Shown here one piece after another: positions 57,817-64,000 of a stretch of 64,000 bases of DNA (position 1 is its first letter; each line of letters starts with the position of its first letter). The DNA is taken from the NCBI RefSeq assembly GCF_035582795.1, contig NC_134368.1, positions 37,482,001 to 37,546,000 of the forward strand, in the 5' to 3' direction. Source of the DNA: Mycteria americana. Taxonomy: Eukaryota; Chordata; Aves; Ciconiiformes; Ciconiidae. Both the position numbers and the translations under genes were made by a program. The notes under the pieces were generated by a model. It was not told where the DNA came from, made no database searches, and saw only the letters and a list, made by a program, of their open reading frames with translations.

Positions 57817-59315
57817 CTGAGAATGGAATGAGGAAAGTGGCACACGTCTGATGTCTACTGTTGGCCTTCATATCTGTAATTTGACTACAGCAAACATAGG
57901 GAAGGAAACTGTGCAATCATTAACTTGTACAAAAATGGGTACTTGCCATAGGAACATTGAAGAAATGGAACACTGCCTTACTGTCAAGTTGTGTTGCATA
58001 CTGTTTTTATGGTGACCTACAATTTCCAAAAAGAGCCTTAACTATAAGTGGTAACTATATGTAAGTTATTTAAGACTTCCTTGGCCAAAAATGGGACTCT
58101 CCTTCACCAAGGAGCTAAGGTTTTCTTATTGCCAGCATGTTTGCTGTCTGCAGTGTATTGTGCAGTTGTCAATTCCACAAAGGATTTGGCAGGTTTGAAA
58201 ATGCCTCTAAGTATCTTGCATCCTCAGAAGGATTACTTAATCTGTTCCAAAAAAAAAAAAAAACCAACCACCAAAAAACCCCTCTATGGTTGTATCGCAT
58301 CTTGCATTAGTCCTAATATTAACTGGGGCAGGGCATCTCAGTGTTTTTTCTCCCTTCTATATCTGCAGCCAGTTCTGAGATCTACTTTTATAAGGTAGAA
58401 GTCAGAAGTCCACACAAAGGAGGCTGACAAATGCAAGTTCCTCAGCGTAAGTCTGCATATGGTGGTTCTGCACTGGAAGTGTGGATGCAGTTAATTCAGC
58501 AAGTGTAGCCTTTGCTACATTAACATAAATCCAGAGTAATGCCAGCCCTGTAAATGAACAGACCCTAACTCTGGCAAGAACACTAGAGACCTAAAAACAA
58601 AACTGTTCAGGAGGCTGGGCTATGCTAACAGTCAGGTAAACATTGCACCTGTACTAGCCACTTGTTTCCCTGTAATGAATGTGTATTTAAAATGCATTTT
58701 TAAAAATGTGCCAGGTCCTCTATAAGCAGAAGAGCTTCTGACATAACCTCTCAGTTTTCTGTGCTTTATGTATGAGCCACTGAGTATTCTTCACTGAATA
58801 GCAAAATAGGTCAGGTAGAGTGTTTTTGCCTGATGCTTTGCAGCAGTTGGAAGTATTTAAATATGCCAACAGAACTGTGTGTTGGCATAGGTTAGGTATC
58901 TGTTCAGGGATAAAAACCGACTTCCCAGATAAATTACAAAATAACTAGTTACCTTTTGTTTGAGAAATCAGCAGAAATAAGCCTTATTACAGCATAAGTC
59001 TTTTGCTATCCTTAACAGAGTTGGTTTTGCATTAGCATTCACTGCTGTTTTTTGAAAACATGGATATATGTAAAATACAAGCACAACGAGGTTTGCACTA
59101 AGATTTGTGTGTGATTGTAATGCACTACTCTGTAGCATAATTTCATACATATGTGCAATTAAGGTACACAAATCCAAGTCAACTGTTAGAGGAGTAGTTT
59201 GTTACATTGGAATTCAAATGTTTGCTTAGTGTTGGCTATTTCTATGTTTTATAAAACCAAAACAATTTTCAAAACCAATGAAGGAAACTAAAATAAATAT
59301 TTCTGCATTTCAACT
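57817..59315 (+). other. ACSL1: ACSL1 3' untranslated region
   Basis: About 1.5 kb from the stop to the predicted cleavage site, AT-rich, with a 15-base A run at 58,249-58,263 that could misprime oligo-dT. No second gene is seen inside; the 116-codon frame at 58,048 crosses the A run and has no resemblance to a protein. Confidence 0.8.
59292..59297 (+). terminator. ACSL1: ACSL1 polyadenylation signal AATAAA
   Basis: AATAAA is followed after about 20 bases by a likely cleavage region (near 59,310-59,320) and a GT-rich downstream element (GTGTTTGTTT at about 59,323-59,332). This is the best-formed signal in the 3' UTR. Confidence 0.8.
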
Positions 59316-60929
59316 CAGTGAAGTGTTTGTTTATAGAGGAAAGATGCTGCTAATTTGGTAACTCTGACAAGCTGTAAAGTTCCACTGCTACAAACATACT
59401 AAAAAGAGGATAAATACTGGTTGTTGACACTTTACTTTTGGAAGGTAACTTTCTGCTTTGGTCTGATGTTTATGTGTAAGGGGGGGGGGTGTTTTTGTTT
59501 TGGGGTTTTTTGTTTGGTTTTTTTCCCAATATCTGTAAGAAAGGGATGCTGTTGTATACAACTTTGCTCCATTGGTATTCTTAAACAACAAAAAAATCTT
59601 TCTTTTTGTCTTCAGTATGGTTTCTGACAGTTAGGTAGTGTTCTTACCATCATCATAAACAACTTCTGAGTGAAATTTTCTTCAACTCTTCTGCTGCTTT
59701 TGGGTGGTGGTGGTTGTCCTTCCTGTGTATCATCATTCTTCTCCTTCCCACCTTATACCATGCATCTGCCTTTAAGGCATCTGGCTTTAATCAGCAGTAT
59801 GGTACGAAAGATTTCATGGGCAGATTTATCAGATGAAGCATCACCACCAAGATGATGTCTAGAGCTGTCTTGATGTTACTGTGAAATAATCAGCACACTT
59901 CTGCTCCTCGTCATGGTAGATTTTTTCTTTTTGAGTAATTTTGTATGTTCCTTTATCCATTCCTTCCCTACTGAAGGAACTCTAAACCAACTTTTTGTCA
60001 CTTACTCTACACATATTACTTGAATATGATATTTGCTGCTTGGAAAGATAGTGTGAGCTGTCACCATGTCCCTCCTGACGGAGATGGCTGAGAGCTGGAT
60101 CTAAGGTTTATGTTCTTAACACACCTCATCACAGAAGCTTTCTGGAAGAGCCACTTGCCACCACAGAAACAAAGCCATGCTCTATGTAGTCTGTACTACT
60201 GCTGGTTACCTTCGGCTCATGGACTGCTAAATGGGGCTGGTGCTATAGCTGGCAAACTAGAACTATGAAGAGACTGCTCCCCCTGTTAATCCCAAAGTGT
60301 TATTTCCCTGTGTTTTTAGTTTATTTGGTTAAGCAGATTGCTTAACTGTGGATGAAGAGGTGGCATGAAAAGGGCCCTTGCATCTACTGAGACTTTTGTT
60401 GACAAATTCTAACCCTCCTATTAACAATTAAATTGTGGAGTAACCAAATACCAGAGATCTGGAATTACAGGTTTTCAATCTGAAGCCTACTTTTTTTGGC
60501 ACAGTTATAGCAAGTAGTACTTTTGTATGTTTTGCATCAATTTCTTAACTGCTGCAGGTTTTTGACCTTATTGTTATAGAAATTATCCTGTTCCTTTGGT
60601 TTTTTCTAGATAGGTAGGAAATGTCTTGGCCTGTTCATGTAATGCTACCCATGCACAGCATCTGTTGGGGGGGGGAGAGAAGAAAAACTGGGCTTTTTGT
60701 GGTGTAGGTTGTAGGAAAAAATGGTCAGCAGAGCAATGGTCAGGTGAATACTTATGCAACACTGAATCCAGAACATGCTGCGGGACTTGGGCACTGGAAA
60801 CAATTCGTGATAGTTAGAATGAGGAAATAGATTTTTCTCCTCATTTGTCTCTTTAAAATGTAAAAACAAGCACCTGTTGGTGCACAAGTACCTTAGTACC
60901 CCCTTTTAAAATGATCCGTGAGCAGGCAA
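59316..60929. other. Intergenic spacer between ACSL1 and CENPU
   Basis: About 1.6 kb without a supportable gene. It contains G runs of 10 (59,480-59,489) and 9 (60,667-60,675). The boundary to the CpG island at about 60,930 is sharp. Confidence 0.65.
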
Positions 60930-61505
60930 ACCCCTTCCTCCCGACAGCTGTTACCGGCCGGGGCCGGCCCTGCCGCGGCGGCACGGGAGGGCCGAAGCGG
61001 CTTTGCGCCGGGGCAGCCCCCTCCTGCGCCCCGCCGCTTTTCCCTCCTGCCTTCCCACCCACCCCTCAGCTCGGCCCCGTTCCGGCTGGGGGCCGCGGCG
61101 GGCGGGAGGCCGGGCTGGAGCTGGTCCGCCACAGCGCGGCCGCGCCGCCTCCGCCGCTGCCCGGTTCCCCTTCCGGCACTGCGCCGGCTCCTCGCGCCTC
61201 CCCTTCCCGCCAGCGGCGCGGCCGGTTTGAATCGCGGCGGGAAGGAAGGCGGCGGCGCTGCCGGCGGGTGGGTCCCCTGAGGGGGCCGGGCCGGGGGGCG
61301 CCGGTGTCCGCGGGGAGCCCGCGGCGGCGGTTGGGCGGCGTGAGGCGGGGAGGCAGAGCGGCGAGGTCGGCGCCCGCCTTTTCTCCTGCCGAGGCGGCGG
61401 GCCGGGCCCTGCCCGTCGGGGCCGGGCCGCCGCTGGGCTCCTGGCGCTCGGGGGGGCGGCGGCCTGGGGTCTCCTGCATGAGAGAAACAGCGGCGATGAC
61501 GCAAA
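60930..61505 (+). promoter_or_regulatory. CENPU: CENPU CpG-island promoter and unresolved first exon
   Basis: A dense CpG island immediately upstream of the first recognised CENPU exon. It holds a CDE/CHR pair and two E2F-type sites in 61,204-61,243, listed separately. Transcription probably begins shortly downstream of them. The first-exon donor is not certain: candidates include the GTGTAA after 61,510 and several GTGG/GTGAGG sites within the island. Long open frames on both strands here are composition artefacts. Confidence 0.7.
61204..61243 (+). promoter_or_regulatory. CENPU: CDE/CHR cell-cycle element with flanking E2F sites
   Basis: Within 40 bases there is TTCCCGCC (61,204-61,211), CGCGG (61,217-61,221), a four-base spacer CCGG, TTTGAA (61,226-61,231) and GGCGGGAA (61,236-61,243). 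CDE, four bases, then CHR TTTGAA is the established arrangement through which the DREAM and MuvB complexes repress G2/M genes in quiescence and activate them later. The two outer sites are inverted E2F-type sequences. It is a fitting control for a kinetochore gene. Confidence 0.72.
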
Positions 61506-61686
61506 AGTGAAGGTGTAAATAGCGTTACGTCTTGTCTTGCTTTATCTTTCTAATATGTGCGTCTTGTCACTAACTTGTACGTGCTACGTCAGGTGTTGGG
61601 CCTGTCTAATAAAGTAGTTTTACTGCTTTTAAAGCGAGTCATGCATAATATGTTGAATTAACAAAGGTTTCCCGTTCTCTCCTAGG

Positions 61687-61830
61687 TATCGAGACAGAGA
61701 AAGCAGATTTGTATCAGGGACAATTTTTCGGTAACTTTATCCTCAGTTGTATATTTAGCAGTATATACCAAATAGGGAAATGTCCTCAAAGAAGAAAAAG
61801 AAGGTAAATCATTCCGGAAAGAAATTAAAG
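61687..61830 (+). CDS. CENPU: CENPU exon with start codon (partial gene)
   Basis: Acceptor CTCTCCTAG/GTATC at 61,686/61,687 and donor TTAAAG/GTAAGT at 61,830/61,831. After 93 bases of leader, an ATG at 61,780 opens a 17-codon lysine-rich N-terminus (MSSKKKKKVNHSGKKLK) ending in phase 0. The basic start suits a DNA/chromatin-associated protein, but it is too short and low-complexity to identify the gene alone. The assignment rests on the next exon and on gene order. An alternative donor at 61,803 (AAG/GTAAAT) is weaker. Confidence 0.6.
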
Positions 61831-62800
61831 GTAAGTTTTGCTAGTTTGAGCAGAATTAAAACAGCGAGTGCTCTGTTGTTTCACTGTGCTTTCGTGGCAT
61901 TGGCTCTGGAGGTGGATGCGCAGGTGTTGACGCGGGGCTTTGCTGGGAACTGTGCTGCGCAGTCCTGCTGGTGCGGGTTTGGGGTGCGTGGGTTTCTTCT
62001 TTGTCTGTTTTTTTTTTCTTTTAGGAGTAGTACGTTATCAGGCAAAATGGACCATTGACTTTCAAACAGGCAAAAGTTTGAAAATAGTCTTGTAAAATTA
62101 AACAGAACAGCTTAAAGAGGAAATAGTTGATGTGTCTATATTTGGTACCATAGCAAAACTTGTGAGGCTCTGCAAAGTGCTAGTAAAATTAAAAGCTCGG
62201 GAAGTTGGTGTTTTCTTCTTTCAATCCCCTTTCCATGCACACACACACAATTGAGTGAGGAAACTTACTCCCACACTTAGGGTGTGCTTGACACATTTAC
62301 AAATACTTCATAAACTAGTGCTATTCTCACCCATCCTTCTGCTTTACAGAAGTGTCTCTGTAGTACTTGACTTATAAATTCCATCTTTTATAAGAAGTTA
62401 TGCATAGCTTTTCATTCTTTTAAAGTGAGAATCATTAAATTGGACAAGGATGGACATTCATGTAATACAGAGATGAAAGAAGAAATATTTTAATGCTTGA
62501 GAAGAAAAAGGCTACAGATGATAGAGACCAGATATTAGACTTTTGTAAGATTTCTAAGCTTATACACTTAGTTTTATAAAATAAGGCAAAGCTGATGCTA
62601 GAGTATAATATCAAATAGCAGAATATATCAGTTTTATAGCATCACTTCTCTTAGGAGAAAAAGTGATAGCCTGAGGAAAAAACACATGCTTCAAATACTT
62701 TCTATCAGCTCAGTAGTCAATATGGTCCAGGTTAAATGTATTTCCAGTCAAACGTTCTTGAAATTCATTGTCATATTTAATCTGTTTTGCACTGAAAAAG
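61831..62800 (+). other. CENPU: CENPU intron
   Basis: A 970-base intron, AT-rich, with a (CA)n-like run near 62,237-62,250. Nothing else recognised. Confidence 0.6.
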
Positions 62801-62954
62801 CTGGATGAACTAGCTATTAATTCCATACCCATCCAGGAACACAAAGCCACCTCCCATCCTCGCTGGAAATTGCTTCCACTTGAGGAACCAGATGTCTCAA
62901 GGATATTGAAGGTAGCGGAAGCAAATCAGCTTGAGGAGCTTGATCATTCATTTG
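62801..62954 (+). CDS. CENPU: CENPU second coding exon (partial gene)
   Basis: Acceptor CTGAAAAAG/CTGG and donor TTTG/GTTAGT, 154 bases, entering in phase 0 from the 17-codon exon and leaving in phase 1. The translation contains EEPDVSRILKVAEANQLEEL and ends DHSF plus a split G codon. In mammalian CENP-U the N-terminal segment has DVSSI, then GENE.DEE, then TFD. The spacing of DVS-I, the acidic run and the terminal F(D) agrees, including a G-starting split codon where D is expected. CENP-U is a subunit of the constitutive centromere-associated network (CENP-O/P/Q/U/R) that helps recruit Polo-like kinase 1. The polypyrimidine tract is poor, so the acceptor is the weakest point. Confidence 0.65.
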
Positions 62955-64000
62955 GTTAGTATTAACTTCCATGTCATTTAATGTATGATCTTCACAAACA
63001 AACCATATGGGGAAAATATTTCAATGCTTGCTTAGGAAAAGGTATTGCTTTTTTGCCAGAGAAAATTATGGGCAGGAGAGACAGTGCGTTTTTTGAGAGT
63101 GGTGTTATTTTCTGTCATTTAGGAAGTAACAAGAATAATGCTGTAATATGTGCAAGTGAAAGCTGATAGAAAAATACTGGCTATTCTATAGTCTGAATGG
63201 TAGAATTTCACGTGATACAACACTGTAATTGCGTAAGAGTTTTCATTTTAAAAGGAAAGTTCAGTATCTTAAGTTACTCTCTATTAAATTACACAAATTA
63301 TGAACTGAAATTTTTTGCTATTGTAAGAGCATGCATGGCAGCAAACTTAGATGTTCACAGGGATGTTGTTCTACTTAAAAAGTAACATCATAAAAACATG
63401 CTTTTTTTGGTGAAGCATTAAAACCACTTTCATGCTCTGTATGGGACTTGTGCAATGAGGCCTCAGTATCCTGGAAGAGAATCAATGTAGATGGAATATG
63501 TGCCCCTGTGTGAAATTCTCTGTTATTAAATATATATAGCTCTTATATGTCAATGTTGGTGAGAAAAATCTTTGAAAAAACGTGTCATTAGAAGTTGTAG
63601 AGAAAATGCTAAGAGCTGTTTCTTGGCTGTAATATTTATTACTCTAAGAAAATCATGAAAATACATACGTAACTACTAGAAACAGCATTGAAAATGAGCT
63701 ATAAAGAACAACATAGCAAAAGGGTTGTCAAAAGGGAAAGTCTTCAAAATGAAAAGCTCTTCTTTTCCACGCTTCTGTAGTATGTGTTAAAAACTATAAA
63801 ACGCATGCCCACTAACACTAATGTAAGCTAACACTAAATTCTTGTGCAAATGTGCTTGAAAAAAGAAATATATGCTATGGAAGGCAGGCTAAAACCTTAA
63901 TGTTCTCAGACTTTTAATCTATTATGGTAGCTACCTACAAGAATACATTTACAAACTTTACGTAGCAGCTGTAACTGTCTTCTTATAGCATTCAATAAAG
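62955..64000 (+). other. CENPU: CENPU intron running off the window
   Basis: AT-rich sequence to the right edge. I looked for the next exon, expected to begin with a DPPLHS-type sequence, and did not find it. The rest of the gene lies beyond 64,000. Confidence 0.55.

Noticed and set aside
58048-58398. 116-codon frame in the ACSL1 3' UTR
   Set aside because: It runs through a 15-base A tract encoding lysines and has no protein-like features.
60893-61510. Long open frames on both strands (199 and 203 codons) in the right CpG island
   Set aside because: They overlap on opposite strands, are arginine-, proline-, glycine- and alanine-rich throughout, and exist because CpG-dense DNA has few stop codons. 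The promoter elements lie inside them.
1-64000. CRISPR arrays, operons, bacterial-type genes, tRNA or rRNA genes
   Set aside because: Nothing of the kind is visible. The spliced gene structure, CpG islands and CR1 elements show a bird nuclear genome, and I could not fold a convincing tRNA by eye.

Overview
This window looks like avian nuclear DNA. Genes are split into small exons with canonical GT/AG junctions. The only recognisable interspersed repeats are chicken-repeat-1 (CR1) LINE pieces and what looks like one LTR. There are long mononucleotide runs and two strong CpG islands. The gene order ACSL1 then CENPU on the same strand is, from memory, the order at human 4q35.1, read from the complementary strand.

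Positions 1-15,290 are non-genic as far as I can see. They hold scattered short tandem duplications, several hairpins and palindromes, a CpG-rich block (about 5,930-6,360), a GC-rich stretch that is probably an old dispersed repeat (about 11,800-12,360) and a truncated CR1 (about 13,040-13,460). Positions 15,290-16,310 are the CpG-island promoter and noncoding first exon of ACSL1, long-chain-fatty-acid--CoA ligase 1.

ACSL1 fills the window from about 15,600 to about 59,315. I traced a noncoding exon 1 and 20 coding exons (25,035-57,816). The coding bases total 2,097, giving 698 residues, the same length as the mammalian protein as I know it. Every junction keeps the reading frame. Intron 2 carries a 1.8-kb 5'-truncated CR1 with a broken reverse transcriptase, and intron 7 carries a probable reverse-strand LTR. 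The 3' UTR ends at an AATAAA signal at 59,292.

From about 60,930 a second CpG island begins. It contains a textbook-looking CDE/CHR cell-cycle element with two flanking E2F-type sites. The next gene starts there on the same strand. Its second coding exon resembles the N-terminal region of CENP-U, so I call it CENPU; it runs off the right edge.

The two genes are functionally unrelated neighbours: fatty-acid activation at ER and mitochondrial membranes, and the inner kinetochore. I found no tRNA, rRNA, CRISPR array or undescribed gene system. The findings most worth checking are the CDE/CHR promoter, a possible decayed duplicate of the ACSL1 gate exon, a 22-bp-arm hairpin, a perfect 23-bp palindrome and three poly-G runs of 17 or more.
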